In this document: one piece after another, positions 9,001 through 17,909 of the stretch | How positions within the stretch are numbered: the stretch's first letter is position 1 | Layout of the letters: each line of letters starts with the position of its first letter | The notes under the pieces: generated by a model | Databases searched by the model: none | Told to the model about the DNA's origin: nothing | Seen by the model: only the letters and a program-made list of their open reading frames with translations | Position numbers and translations under genes: made by a program | From: Paenibacillus sp. FSL R7-0337 | GTDB lineage: Bacteria; Bacillota; Bacilli; Paenibacillales; Paenibacillaceae | DNA length: 64,000 bases | Direction of reading: 5' to 3' | NCBI RefSeq assembly: GCF_037969875.1 | Contig: NZ_CP150218.1 | Location: forward strand, 6,882,001 to 6,946,000

Positions 9001-12000
9001 ATTCTGGAGGCACTCGGCGGGAAGGCCCGGCTTGTAGATGATGAATTGATCGACAATACGAATTTCGTGCCTAGCCAGAATTTCCGGCTCCGGTTCAAGA
9101 ATTACAACATGGATAGCCCATATACGTATGGCGTTAATCCGGCGCAGGAATATAGCTTCTACAGCGGTTCCTCGATCTTTGTACCTGAAGCGGATAAGGC
9201 GGCGGTGAGTCCTATCGTGATTTCTCATGCCACTTCGGAGAGCCTGGATTCAGATCAGGACGGTCTGGGCGGTGAAGGGAATCCGGTGGTTAAGGGCAAT
9301 ATTCCGGCTCTGACGGTAGAAACACTGGACAAGGGGGCCAAGCTATTTGTGGCTGGTTCCGTGTTCATGTCCAATTTCGAAGTGCAGGCAACGCTGGATA
9401 ATGCTGCGGATCTTGGCTATAGCAACTACAATATCTCTCAGAATATTCTGAAGGAGATCGCACCCCGAACAGTAACACCTATTGCTGAAGTCCAGGCGGC
9501 AGCCACAGGGACGAAGTTCACCATTCAAGGCACGGTGACTTCGAGCGCAAGCGGATATGATCAGAGCACGGCATTCTTTGATTCGATCTATGTACAGGAT
9601 GCTACAGCCGGTATTAACCTGTTCCCGGTCTCGGGTAATTTTCGCGCAGGACAGAAGGTGGAGGTTACCGGAACCGTAGGCGGATATCAGGGAGAGAAGC
9701 AGCTTACAGTAACAGAAATACAGATCATTGACAGCAGCATTCATGAGCTTGTCCCGGCCCGGGTCTCTACAGCGGCAGCAATAGCGGATTCTACCCGGGG
9801 CAGTCTTGTACAGGTAGAGGGTACTGTGAAGGCTGTAAATCTCGACAGTGGAAAAGTAGGGGCAATCATCGTGAATGACGGCTCCGGGGACGTAAGAGTA
9901 TTTATAGACGGATACATTACCCCTGACATACAGCTTGAAACGATTCAGCCGGGAGAGCGAATCTCTGCCATCGGCCTGTCTTCAGTGGATACGGTCGGTA
10001 AGCGAATCCGTGTGCGGGACAGAAATGAGATCAAACGGCTTAGCGGATCGGTGATGCACAAAATCGGCAGCTATTCCACGGGCTTCTCGGATCTGGAAGG
10101 CGGAGTTGCAGAGATTGTGAAATACAACAGTGACAATCAGAAGTTCTATCTGGTGAACGGCAAGGAGAAGAGCATTGATATTGTCAGCTTGAAGACGCTG
10201 GTCCCGGGCCAGGATAATCTGCTTACACTGGAGAAACGGATTGACGTAAGCAAGATGATTGACGGCTTCAGCTTCGGGGATATTACGAGTGTAGATATCA
10301 GCACAACACTGGATACTGTTGCTATAGCAGTACAGGAGGCGGATTACAGCAAGGCAGGTGCTGTGCTGCTGCTGGATTATAACGGGAAATACCAGACCCA
10401 CTATATGACAGGGGTTCAGCCGGATATGGTGACCTTCACGCCGGATAACAAGTATTTATTGACGGCTGATGAAGGTGAGCCAAGACAAGGCTACAAAGAG
10501 CCTGCGGTTGATCCCAAGGGTTCGGTTACTGTGATTCATCTGCAGGAGCATACCGTCAAGATTGTTGATTTCACCAGCTTCGATAGCACGGAGGCTAGAA
10601 ATGCACTGCTGGCGGACAATGTTATTCTCAAAAAACAAACTGCACCGTCCGTAGATTTGGAGCCTGAATATGCAGCGGTATCGGCGGATAGCAAACGTGC
10701 CTTCATCTCCTTGCAGGAGGCTAATGCCATTGCTGCACTTGATATTGAGCAGGGTGTATTCACCAGCATCAAGGGACTGGGCTTCAAAGACCACAGTGTG
10801 TCCGGGAATGGGCTGGACATGCGCAGAGACGGCAAAATTCAGATTCAGCCGGAGCCGAATGTATATGGAATGTATAATCCGGACGGGATTACCACCTACA
10901 CTGCCGGGGGAAAGACATATATCCTTACTGCCAATGAAGGGGATTCCAGGGACTGGAACGGATACACTAACGAGAAGGATATCAAGCTGGGCAAAGGGCA
11001 GGACGGAAATGCTGATAAGGACATCAAACTGACAACCTTCGATCCTTCAGATTATGAAGTGGGTGCGGGCGGAACCGGATTTGTCAGCGGCAAAACCTAT
11101 CTGTTCGGTGCGCGTTCCTTCTCCATCTGGGATGCAGACAACATGTCCCTATTGTATGACAGCGGAGCAGACTTTGAGCAGATTACCGCCAGACTGCTGC
11201 CGCAATATTTCAACTGGTCCAATGATGATTTCGTATTCGAGAAAAGAAGCGCAAAAAAAGGTCCCGAACCTGAGGACGTTAAAGTCGGCATCGTGGACGG
11301 TAAGCCGTATGCTTTTATCGGCCTGGAGCGGGTCGGCGGCAATATGATGTACGATATTTCGGAGGTGAACGCCCCGGTGTTCTATGACTATCTGAATACA
11401 AGAGACTTTGAACATTCAGTGGATCAGTCGGGTTCCAAGCCGGCTTACCGGGTGGCCGGAGATGTATCTCCGGAAGGACAGACGTTCATCGCAGCCGATC
11501 AGAGTCCGACACGCTATCCGCTGCTGCTTGTGGCTAATGAGGTGTCTGGTACGGTATCCGTGATAGAAATTCCTAGAGGCTATTATACACCGCCGGTTGT
11601 TGAACCGACACCGACAGCGACGCCAACTACGAAGCCAACACCAACACCGACGACAAAACCGGATATACCGGCAGTGACGCCAACGATTAAGCCGGAGACC
11701 CCAACAGCAACCCCGGCAGCTACACTAACACCGGATCAGGTCTTTGTGCCCGTCAAAACAATTACTCCAACTTCTGCTCCAACGGCTACACCGTTAGCTG
11801 TGCAGACAATCATCACTGATACCGTTGCTGTATTAGCACCGTCTCAGAATGCCCAGACTCAAGAAGCAAGCTTTAAGCTTACGGCTGAGGCTGCCGCGAA
11901 GCTGCTGGACAACGCAGCAATGAGTGATAAGGCCGGCAAGCGGACGGTCGTTGAACTCCGCGGGGAGGCAGTCAAGGAAGCCAGGAAGCTGACAGTAGAG

Positions 12001-12993
12001 CTTGGGAGCGAATTTGTCAGCAGATTATCTTCCGGCACTCAAGCGGAGCTGAAGATTAATACCGGATTCGCTATTATTACACTAAGCCATTCTGTGCTGG
12101 ATGCCATCAGTAAGGCTGCCAAGGGGGAAACGCTCCGTATTAGTGTAGAGCTGTCCTCGGTTAATATAGCAGGCAGCAGTGTTCAAGCACGGGTGGGCGG
12201 CAGACCCGTGTACGATTTCACAATTGGGGATGGTACCTCGGCGATTACCAGCTTCGGCGGTGAGAGGGTCCATGTGCAAATTCCATATACTCAGGCTGCT
12301 GGAGAGAATGCGAACGGGCTTGCTGCATACTATATTGACAACAACGGTGTTGCCATTCCAGTAACCAGCCGCTACAACACAGCGGCGAAAACGGTAGAAT
12401 TCAAGACAAGTCATTTCTCTAAATTTGCCGTAGGCTATTATAGCGCCGGCTTTAGCGATATCGTGGACCACTGGGCCAAAGACAGTATTGATTTTGCAGC
12501 GGCCAGAGGCTGGTTCACAGGTCTTAGCAATCATAAGTTCGCACCGGATCAGACCTTGACACGCGGAATGATCGCAACGGTTCTGGGCAAAATGGAAGGT
12601 GCTGAACCCTCTGGAGCAGCTTCCTTCACCGATGTGGCGGGAAATAAATATTACTCGCCTTATATCGCCTGGGCAGCAGCCAATGGTATCGTACAGGGCA
12701 CAGGCAATAAGAGGTTTGCGCCGGATCAGGCGGTGTCCAGAGAAGAACTGGCGGTATTGATCCGTAATTATCTGAATTATATGAAGCTGAAGCCGGAACA
12801 GACCGCTGGAGCTGTCAAGTTCACAGATGACAAGAGCATTTCCTCTTGGGCAGCTTCTGCGGTTACTGATATCCAGTCGTTCGGATTCATTAGCGGTAAA
12901 CCGGGTAACCAGTTCGATCCTAAAGGAACAGCGACAAGAGCAGAGGTTACTGCAGTACTGAAAAGGCTCAATGACAGCAGCTTTGCTGATTAA
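6091..12993 (+). CDS. giant S-layer-anchored multidomain protein: PHP/CehA phosphoesterase, OB folds, choice-of-anchor I, SLH x3
   Basis: 2300 residues from the ATG at 6091, chosen over ATG 6049 because AGGGAGG lies 6 bases before it and a signal peptide (SSKRIL...LLMTLPVSTFVNA) follows at once. In order: a secreted beta module (about 30-220), two chitobiase-like repeats (230-400), a PHP/CehA-type metallophosphoesterase (about 410-660) with HGH, SDG, TDHSN and NHPG metal-ligand motifs, beta linkers, a Rossmann-like segment (about 860-1110), two OB folds (about 1130-1320), a choice-of-anchor I propeller (about 1322-1830), a Thr-Pro linker (about 1835-1885), a pre-SLH beta domain and three SLH domains (about 2121, 2179, 2245 onward). 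The SLH domains should tether it to pyruvylated wall polymer. Likely an extracellular phosphate- or nucleic-acid-scavenging enzyme; this is inference. Confidence 0.88.
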   Translation: MNINSSKRILSAIMAAIMLLMTLPVSTFVNAAATPVSVAEWDFADHPDATKTLTRFPATGGLAAASTVTLSTYMGENGIGGEISSYTNSNRSISITGWNAGADTKYWTLAFSAAGYENLKLSFNSYGSGTGPRDFKLQYSMDNIHFTDIQEGAYSNASSYSATPTKSNLPLPAAIDDNAAVTLRFLQTSNLSIRAGTASYSAAEEVAAGGTSRLFNIFITGEQKADSDIVAAVTAAPGQDSEVPAGSKVELSTLTAGASLEYSLNGGALQTIDASTGSVVIDAFNQPGNTAVLKARALKNTNSSVERTFTYTQAQTRPVSASRTGAIPSGSTIELTTPTEGAAISYILTRKAGMPEEIVDAKAAYSAPVTLTADMLPAKIEASAVMEGYKDSVPATYNYTLKDGGTAAKVYFGQLHGHTVQSDGSGTMEEAYAYARDVAKLDFFALTDHSNYFDTSSSPVEYEASVANTKWQQGQSAAAAAATPDFVPFYGYEMTWAGGPGHINTFNTEGFVSRNNKTYASGVSGMTNYYKLLKNIPGSIGQFNHPGPTFGDFNTFSNYDPELNRHMTLIEVGNGEGAVNSGGYFRSYEYYNNALDKGWHLAPTNNQDNHKGRWGNSNTARTAIVTDDLSKEGVYSALRELRVYATEDENLEIKYTANGEPLGSSLPAGISKLDINVDLLDPDVTDQIGQVSVISRGGEESNIQNITANQANYAVTIDNPSSGYYYIRVVQADGNIAVTAPVWVGEVEKAGITAVTSSVSMPVTGESLELSTELFNNEASAATIQSIDYSMDGVSIAAKTLNAPIASLGTLKDSITYTPSLPGSAVVVVTANAVVNGISRTFTGSLELNVRDAAKLVNIGVDASHLNDYVAGNYANSMTNFAKLAETYDIRLVDIKGGLKPENLDGLKALILTPPNRKASLGALGEYTQDEIAAVKAFADNGHTVIVTGLADYNDAKGDPAHHAAYQQNLILEALGGKARLVDDELIDNTNFVPSQNFRLRFKNYNMDSPYTYGVNPAQEYSFYSGSSIFVPEADKAAVSPIVISHATSESLDSDQDGLGGEGNPVVKGNIPALTVETLDKGAKLFVAGSVFMSNFEVQATLDNAADLGYSNYNISQNILKEIAPRTVTPIAEVQAAATGTKFTIQGTVTSSASGYDQSTAFFDSIYVQDATAGINLFPVSGNFRAGQKVEVTGTVGGYQGEKQLTVTEIQIIDSSIHELVPARVSTAAAIADSTRGSLVQVEGTVKAVNLDSGKVGAIIVNDGSGDVRVFIDGYITPDIQLETIQPGERISAIGLSSVDTVGKRIRVRDRNEIKRLSGSVMHKIGSYSTGFSDLEGGVAEIVKYNSDNQKFYLVNGKEKSIDIVSLKTLVPGQDNLLTLEKRIDVSKMIDGFSFGDITSVDISTTLDTVAIAVQEADYSKAGAVLLLDYNGKYQTHYMTGVQPDMVTFTPDNKYLLTADEGEPRQGYKEPAVDPKGSVTVIHLQEHTVKIVDFTSFDSTEARNALLADNVILKKQTAPSVDLEPEYAAVSADSKRAFISLQEANAIAALDIEQGVFTSIKGLGFKDHSVSGNGLDMRRDGKIQIQPEPNVYGMYNPDGITTYTAGGKTYILTANEGDSRDWNGYTNEKDIKLGKGQDGNADKDIKLTTFDPSDYEVGAGGTGFVSGKTYLFGARSFSIWDADNMSLLYDSGADFEQITARLLPQYFNWSNDDFVFEKRSAKKGPEPEDVKVGIVDGKPYAFIGLERVGGNMMYDISEVNAPVFYDYLNTRDFEHSVDQSGSKPAYRVAGDVSPEGQTFIAADQSPTRYPLLLVANEVSGTVSVIEIPRGYYTPPVVEPTPTATPTTKPTPTPTTKPDIPAVTPTIKPETPTATPAATLTPDQVFVPVKTITPTSAPTATPLAVQTIITDTVAVLAPSQNAQTQEASFKLTAEAAAKLLDNAAMSDKAGKRTVVELRGEAVKEARKLTVELGSEFVSRLSSGTQAELKINTGFAIITLSHSVLDAISKAAKGETLRISVELSSVNIAGSSVQARVGGRPVYDFTIGDGTSAITSFGGERVHVQIPYTQAAGENANGLAAYYIDNNGVAIPVTSRYNTAAKTVEFKTSHFSKFAVGYYSAGFSDIVDHWAKDSIDFAAARGWFTGLSNHKFAPDQTLTRGMIATVLGKMEGAEPSGAASFTDVAGNKYYSPYIAWAAANGIVQGTGNKRFAPDQAVSREELAVLIRNYLNYMKLKPEQTAGAVKFTDDKSISSWAASAVTDIQSFGFISGKPGNQFDPKGTATRAEVTAVLKRLNDSSFAD

Positions 12994-13028
12994 TTCACTT
13001 GCTGCTATAAGAATGTAACGGTTTTGCC

Positions 13029-13076
13029 AGGGCAGGGTGCCTCAGGGCTGTTGACACAGCCGGGGAACCCTGCCCT
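13029..13076 (+). terminator. nested hairpin after the SLH protein gene
   Basis: AGGGCAGGGT (13029-13038) pairs with ACCCTGCCCT (13067-13076), and an inner stem GGCTG/CAGCC sits inside. There is no immediate T run, so it may terminate weakly or stabilise the mRNA 3' end. Confidence 0.55.
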
Positions 13077-13158
13077 GCTTCAGGTTAAAGTTTTCTTTGA
13101 ATATTTGACTATTTAGTTTTAGAATATAAAGATTACTGACTTCTAGGAGGAACAATAC

Positions 13159-14208
13159 GTGGAACTTGGAATAAGCACCTTTGTCGAGACAACGCCTGAC
13201 GTGAATACCGGAGTGACTCTAAGCCATGCGGAGCGGCTGCGTGAAGTGGTGGAGGAGATCGTGCTTGCGGATCAGGTAGGATTGGATGTATACGGCGTGG
13301 GTGAGCATCACCGGCCTGATTTTGCAGCTTCATCGCCTGCTGTGCTGATGGCGGCGGCTGTACCGCTGACGACCCGAATCCGCCTGACCAGTGCGGTCAT
13401 GATTCTGTCCTCAGCCGATCCGGTGCGGGTATTTCAGGATTTCGCTACACTGGACGGAATATCGGGTGGCCGTGCCGAGATTATGGTGGGCCGGGGCTCG
13501 TTCACCGAGTCGTTTCCTCTGTTCGGCTATGATCTGAAGGACTACGAAGAGCTGTTTGACGAGAAGCTGGACCTGCTGCTCAAGCTGAGGGAGCCCGGCA
13601 AGGTGAGCTGGAGCGGCAAGCACCGTCCAGCCATAACGAATCTGGAGATCTATCCGCGTCCGGAGCAGAATCCGCTGCCCGTATGGATTGCGAGTGCGGG
13701 AACTCCGGAGTCTGCGGTCCGTGCGGGTACTCTGGGTCTGCCCTTTGCCCTGGCGATTATCGGCAATGTGAACCCTTCCGATTATGCCATGCATGTACGG
13801 CTCTACAAGGAGGCAGCAGCCAAGGCTGGTCATGATGTGTCCAAGCTTCCGATTGCCTCACACTCTCATGGTTATGTTGCGGAGACGGACGAGCTTGCGG
13901 TAGAGGGCTTCTTCCCGTCTACACATGCACGGACGAATGTCCGGGCGGTGGAGAAGGGACTCCCTTCTTATCAACGTACGGATTACGATGACGCCCGCAG
14001 CTTTGACGGTGCTCTATATGTGGGGGACCCGGACACAGTTGCCCGCAAAATCATTCACCTCTACGAGCATGTAGGGATCACCCGCTTCTTGCTGCATGTC
14101 CCGCACGGCTCCATGCCGCATGCCCAGGTGATGCAGGCCATCCGTCTCTTCGGGACAGAGGTAGCGCCTAGGGTGCGGGAGGGCATTAAACGGCTTACGC
14201 AAGCATAG
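13159..14208 (+). CDS. LLM-class flavin-dependent oxidoreductase
   Basis: 349 residues; GTG start at 13159 behind AGGAGGAACAATAC. Typical bacterial luciferase-like monooxygenase (PF00296) TIM barrel: N-terminal LGISTFVETTPD, the GVGEHHRPDFAASSP block that lines the flavin site, LTSAVMILSSADPVRVFQDFATLD and GRAEIMVGRGSF. Such enzymes use reduced FMN and oxygen on small organic substrates; this branch (LLM oxidoreductase with an early GEHH motif) has mostly unknown substrates. Monocistronic, flanked by a hairpin upstream and a repeat downstream. Cytoplasmic. Confidence 0.88.
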   Translation: MELGISTFVETTPDVNTGVTLSHAERLREVVEEIVLADQVGLDVYGVGEHHRPDFAASSPAVLMAAAVPLTTRIRLTSAVMILSSADPVRVFQDFATLDGISGGRAEIMVGRGSFTESFPLFGYDLKDYEELFDEKLDLLLKLREPGKVSWSGKHRPAITNLEIYPRPEQNPLPVWIASAGTPESAVRAGTLGLPFALAIIGNVNPSDYAMHVRLYKEAAAKAGHDVSKLPIASHSHGYVAETDELAVEGFFPSTHARTNVRAVEKGLPSYQRTDYDDARSFDGALYVGDPDTVARKIIHLYEHVGITRFLLHVPHGSMPHAQVMQAIRLFGTEVAPRVREGIKRLTQA

Positions 14209-14295
14209 CTCCTGCTAGGGCAAGAGCATTACTGCTATGAAATTCTGCCTGAAATACAACATTCTCTCCACTAACCAGGACTTGATCCAAGATTG

Positions 14296-14422
14296 TTGCA
14301 GGAAAGGCAGCATTTCCCTCTCTTTTGTGCGGATTAGCTCGAGAAATCCTGTATATCATGCAACATCTCTCCTGCATACCCAGGTATACAGAGCTGAAAG
14401 TTGCAGATTCTGCAACACTTTA
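14296..14422. repeat. dispersed intergenic repeat, copy A (about 125 bp)
   Basis: This stretch aligns by eye with 58226-58347: both share, in order, TTGCA, AAAGGCAGCATT, CCCTCT, TCCTG, TGCAACA, TACCC and AAAGTTGCA followed by a final CAACA. Copies are diverged with small indels. TTGCA/TGCAA elements could pair, giving an RNA-foldable unit. It fills most of the 372-bp gap between the LLM gene and the aldolase gene. Confidence 0.7.
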
Positions 14423-14496
14423 GATTTGTTGCGGTGACAGTAGCGATCAGCCGGTGATTATCAGGAGTAGTTTTGAGTTCTGAACTTCTATTCGGA

Positions 14497-14548
14497 ATAT
14501 ACAGAAGAGGACCCTGCGGCACTAGGCCTGGGGTCCTCTTCTGTATAT
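14497..14548. terminator. long hairpin between LLM gene and aldolase gene (possible bidirectional terminator)
   Basis: A perfect 18-bp inverted repeat, ATATACAGAAGAGGACCC (14497-14514) and its complement ending 14548, lies between the two convergent genes. No T run follows on either strand, so its role as terminator is inferred from placement. Confidence 0.6.
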
Positions 14549-14580
14549 GAAGCTATGAGCTTAAATGAGCATGGATCTGA

Positions 14581-15468
14581 TCAAGTAATCGAAGCCTCAT
14601 AGATGGCCTGGATCGACGCAGCGAGGGTGCGGCCAAATTCGTCCTCTGTCTGCTGATCGCTGAGACCCTGGGATAAGGCGCGGGAGAAGCTGGCAATCAC
14701 TCCATGCTGGCGGGCCAGCTTCTCGTTGGCTTCAGCCTGGGTATACCCTCCTGAGAGGGCTACGATCCGAACCACATGGGGATCTGCGGCGAGCTCGCTG
14801 TATAAATTATCCTCTGTCGGGATCGACAGCTTAAGCATGACCTTCACGTCATCTGGCAGCTCAGACAAGCGTGCGGCCAGTTCCCGCTTCAGCAATTGCT
14901 CTGACTCCTGCTTGTCCTTGCTGAGGATATCTACTTCCGGTTCAATAATCGGAACCAGTCCGAAGGCGGCGATCTGCCGGGCCAGCCCGAACTGCTGCTG
15001 AACGGCCTGCCGGATACCCTCCGGGTTCGCCTCATGGATCACGGAGCGCATCTTGGTGCCGAAGATATGCTTGCTGACTGCCCGCTTCAGCAGGGCATCG
15101 AGGGCGGGAATAGGCTTCATGAGCTGGACTCCATGCTGAGGAGCGGCCAGTCCCTGGTCAATTTTGAGAAAAGGCACGACGCCCTTCTGCTCCCACAGAT
15201 AATCGGCGGTATATTGCCCGTCTATAAGGCGGTCCATCGTGTTCTCGAACAGAATTGCACCGAGAATATGCTCGCTTGTAAAGGCGGGACTCTGAATAAT
15301 GCGTGTTCTCATGCTATGAACCATGGTGTACATCTCTTCGTCCCCTGAATAACGGTCTTCCTTAATACCGTATTGCAGCAGCGCTTTGGGGGTGCTTCCT
15401 CCGCTCTGGTCCAGAGCAGCTATAAAGCCTTGGCCAGTGTGAATTCGGTCTAATTGTTCGGTATTCAT
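14581..15468 (-). CDS. fructose-bisphosphate aldolase, class I
   Basis: 295 residues. Class I (Schiff-base) aldolase of the short bacterial type: FIAALDQSGGSTPKAL near the N-terminus, ILFENTMDR, GVVPFLKIDQGL with a lysine in the barrel, PIIEPEVDI, and MLKLSIPT carrying the likely Schiff-base lysine, then VALSGGY for phosphate binding. It interconverts fructose-1,6-bisphosphate with DHAP and glyceraldehyde-3-phosphate in the cytosol. The ATG at 15468 is preferred (AAGGGA about 12 bases upstream); a TTG at 15492 lacks a ribosome binding site. Many Firmicutes carry this in addition to a class II enzyme. Confidence 0.92.
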   Translation of the reverse strand: MNTEQLDRIHTGQGFIAALDQSGGSTPKALLQYGIKEDRYSGDEEMYTMVHSMRTRIIQSPAFTSEHILGAILFENTMDRLIDGQYTADYLWEQKGVVPFLKIDQGLAAPQHGVQLMKPIPALDALLKRAVSKHIFGTKMRSVIHEANPEGIRQAVQQQFGLARQIAAFGLVPIIEPEVDILSKDKQESEQLLKRELAARLSELPDDVKVMLKLSIPTEDNLYSELAADPHVVRIVALSGGYTQAEANEKLARQHGVIASFSRALSQGLSDQQTEDEFGRTLAASIQAIYEASIT

Positions 15469-15643
15469 GGTTAGGGTCATTCCCTTCTGCAAGATGAGAT
15501 GGTTACTGTACCCTGTCTAGTATAGCACTTGCGCATAAGGACATACATCCGGGTCCGGCAGACCTTTCCATTTGTGCCTGAGAGATAGGGTATGTTACCT
15601 TGTTCAATAGGATGGTATGATAGAAAGTGGGGTGAATTTAACA

Positions 15644-16291
15644 ATGACAAACGAAACAACCAATGACACCACGAATGAGCCGGTGAACGGTGAAGCGGAA
15701 GCTGCCGAGAAGGCCATGACCGAAGAGAACTGGAATGAGCTGCTCAAGGCTGTTTTTCATAACGGCATTGTAGCGCTCAAAATGAGCTTCAGCGATGTGG
15801 AAGGACAGGTGCTGAACCTGGACAACTACGGCCCGGTATTTGTATTCCGTGTAAAGGATAACGATAACGCTGATTATTACTGCGGCTTCTTCCTTCGTGA
15901 GCTGGCTGGCCGGTTCCAGTCCGGCAACAGTCCGGAGATCTGGATGGCGTCCTTCTTCCACGAGCTGATGAAGACCAAGGGAGGCAACTCCATGCCTAAG
16001 CCGCTCGCCAGTGAAGAGGAAGCCAAGGCCGCTGTCGACAATGTGCTGGTTCCGATGTGTATCGCCGCTGTAACAGAGGAGTTCGCACCGGAGCAGGTGC
16101 ATGCCGGACTGGCCTGGAACGAGGAGCATGGACCGGTCTTTGAAGCAGGCTTCCCTGCAATCACGGACGGGAATAACGTATGCGCTATCCCGCTCCATCT
16201 GTTACTGACGCATATGCAGCTTAACCGTGATCCTTCGGAGCTGCTCGTACAAGGGATGTATAAGATCCGCGAAGAGCACGGACTCGAGTAG
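15644..16291 (+). CDS. conserved hypothetical protein, acidic, cytoplasmic
   Basis: 215 residues from the ATG at 15644 (GTGGGG about 10 bases upstream; ATG 15617 has no site). A low-complexity Thr/Asn/Glu N-terminus (about 30 residues) leads into a compact region with VALKMSFSDVEGQVLNLDNYGP and YYCGFFLRELAGRFQ. Strongly acidic, no signal peptide, no membrane helix. I do not recognise the family. It stands alone, divergent from the aldolase gene and followed by its own terminator, so genome context gives no role. Confidence 0.65.
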   Translation: MTNETTNDTTNEPVNGEAEAAEKAMTEENWNELLKAVFHNGIVALKMSFSDVEGQVLNLDNYGPVFVFRVKDNDNADYYCGFFLRELAGRFQSGNSPEIWMASFFHELMKTKGGNSMPKPLASEEEAKAAVDNVLVPMCIAAVTEEFAPEQVHAGLAWNEEHGPVFEAGFPAITDGNNVCAIPLHLLLTHMQLNRDPSELLVQGMYKIREEHGLE

Positions 16292-16319
16292 TACGGCAAC
16301 AACTCTTTGCAAAAGCAGG

Positions 16320-16347
16320 AACCGCCTCCGCTCGGGAGCGGTTTTTT
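16320..16347 (+). terminator. intrinsic terminator
   Basis: AACCGC...CTCC pairs with GGGA-GCGGTT (16334-16343) and is followed by six T. It closes the unit ending at 16291. Confidence 0.85.
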
Positions 16348-16590
16348 GCTGTGTTTGGGGCTGATGAGGCAGTGTCGTCCGAAGGCCAGCTGCTCCGTTC
16401 CGCCGGGTTCGCTAAATTGTCAAATTTCTGGTTCTTCCGGGAACCAAAAGCGATATATATGGGATGTAGCAGAAGAAGGCGCTACCATATTCATGTCCGA
16501 AACCGGTTGGGAAAGGTTTCAACTGCGCGAACGTACGCGTGCATTGAAATAAGGCTGGCAACTTTGAAACGCCAAAAGAGGAGGACGAAG

Positions 16591-17829
16591 ATGTTTAAAA
16601 GAGGTAAAGTCTTAAGCTTGTTCATGCTGTTCGCGTTATTAATCGCACTGGTGCCTGCAGGGAGCGCAAGCGCAGCAACCTGGAATCTGGCCTGGAGCGA
16701 CGAGTTCGACGGTTCTTCACTCAATACCGGGAACTGGACAGCCGAGATTGGCACAGGCACCGGGGGCTGGGGCAATAATGAATTGCAATACTATACTAAC
16801 CGTTCACAGAATCTGAAGGTGACAGGCGGCAATCTGGTCATCACTGCGCAGAAAGAATCCTATGAAGGCATGAACTATACCTCGGCGCGGATCAAGACGC
16901 AGGGGCTTAAGAATTTCACATACGGTAAAATCGAAGCCAGAATCAAGCTGCCGTCCGGCCAAGGGTTATGGCCTGCGTTCTGGATGCTAGGCTCCAATAT
17001 TAATACCGCCTATTGGCCGGCCTGCGGCGAGATCGATATTATGGAGCGGGTAAACAATAACGCTGCCGTTAACGGCACGGTGCACTGGGATGCAGGAGGC
17101 CATGCCGAATTTGGGCGGGTGTCAGGCAATCTGGACTTCTCTCAATATCATGTGTACAGCGTAGAGTGGGATTCCAAGTACATCAGATGGTTCGTGGACG
17201 GCAACCAGTTCAATGAATTCTATATTGAGAACGGAACCGGAAATACGGAGGAATTCCAGAAACCGTTCTTCCTGCTGTTGAACCTCGCGGTGGGCGGCAA
17301 CTGGCCGGGTGCTCCGAATGCCTCAACCAGCTTCCCGGCGCAGATGCTCGTGGATTATGTGCGGGTATATCAGGCTGGCGCTCCTTCGAGCGGCATTGTC
17401 AGCGGAGGGGTCTACACCTTGATGAACAAGGCAAGCGGCAAGGTACTGGATGTGACGGATGTATCTACAGTAGACGGAGCCAAAATGCATCAGTGGACTA
17501 ATTACACCGCTGCCAATCAGCAGTTCAGAGTGGAGAGCACGGGAGACGGCTTCTACAAGCTTACAGCGATGCACAGCGGCAAACTGCTTGATGTGCCGAA
17601 TGCTTCCACGGCCAGCGGAGTCCAGCTCCAGCAGGCGAATGACAACGGCAGCAACGCCCAGCGGTGGAGCATCGTCGATGTGGGCGGCGGATACTACAAG
17701 CTGATCTCCAAAGCCAGCGGGCTGGCCATGGATGTCTCGAACTCCTCTACCGCAGATGGAGCCGTCGTGCAGCAATGGACAGATAACGGAACCGATGCCC
17801 AGAAGTGGCAGCTTACCAAAATTAATTAG
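16591..17829 (+). CDS. secreted GH16 endo-beta-glucanase with ricin-type (CBM13) lectin domain
   Basis: 412 residues; ATG 16591 chosen because GAGGAGG lies just upstream and a signal peptide follows (LSLFMLFALLIALVPAGSASA, cleavage near ASA-A). Catalytic GH16 domain about 30-265 with the retaining motif GEIDIME: E147 nucleophile, D149, E152 acid/base, the laminarinase-type spacing. The domain also has WSDEFDG and GLWPAFWMLG. A C-terminal RicinB_lectin domain (about 272-412) holds three repeats with QxW-like motifs. Probably cleaves beta-1,3- or mixed-linkage glucans outside the cell; specificity between laminarin and lichenan is not certain. Codons 16351-16590 in frame are untranslated leader. 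Confidence 0.93.
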   Translation: MFKRGKVLSLFMLFALLIALVPAGSASAATWNLAWSDEFDGSSLNTGNWTAEIGTGTGGWGNNELQYYTNRSQNLKVTGGNLVITAQKESYEGMNYTSARIKTQGLKNFTYGKIEARIKLPSGQGLWPAFWMLGSNINTAYWPACGEIDIMERVNNNAAVNGTVHWDAGGHAEFGRVSGNLDFSQYHVYSVEWDSKYIRWFVDGNQFNEFYIENGTGNTEEFQKPFFLLLNLAVGGNWPGAPNASTSFPAQMLVDYVRVYQAGAPSSGIVSGGVYTLMNKASGKVLDVTDVSTVDGAKMHQWTNYTAANQQFRVESTGDGFYKLTAMHSGKLLDVPNASTASGVQLQQANDNGSNAQRWSIVDVGGGYYKLISKASGLAMDVSNSSTADGAVVQQWTDNGTDAQKWQLTKIN

Positions 17830-17859
17830 GGAGTGGAAGTTCCAAAGTCCAGATAAATA

Positions 17860-17904
17860 AGCAAGAAGCCCCGTAAGCCTGTCGGCTGGGCGGGGCTTCT
17901 TGCT
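17860..17904. terminator. bidirectional terminator between GH16 and anti-sigma genes
   Basis: AGCAAGAAGCCCCG (17860-17873) and its complement (17891-17904) form a 14-bp stem. It lies between two convergent genes, 5 bp from the stop of the anti-sigma gene. Confidence 0.85.
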
Positions 17905-17909
17905 GTAGT

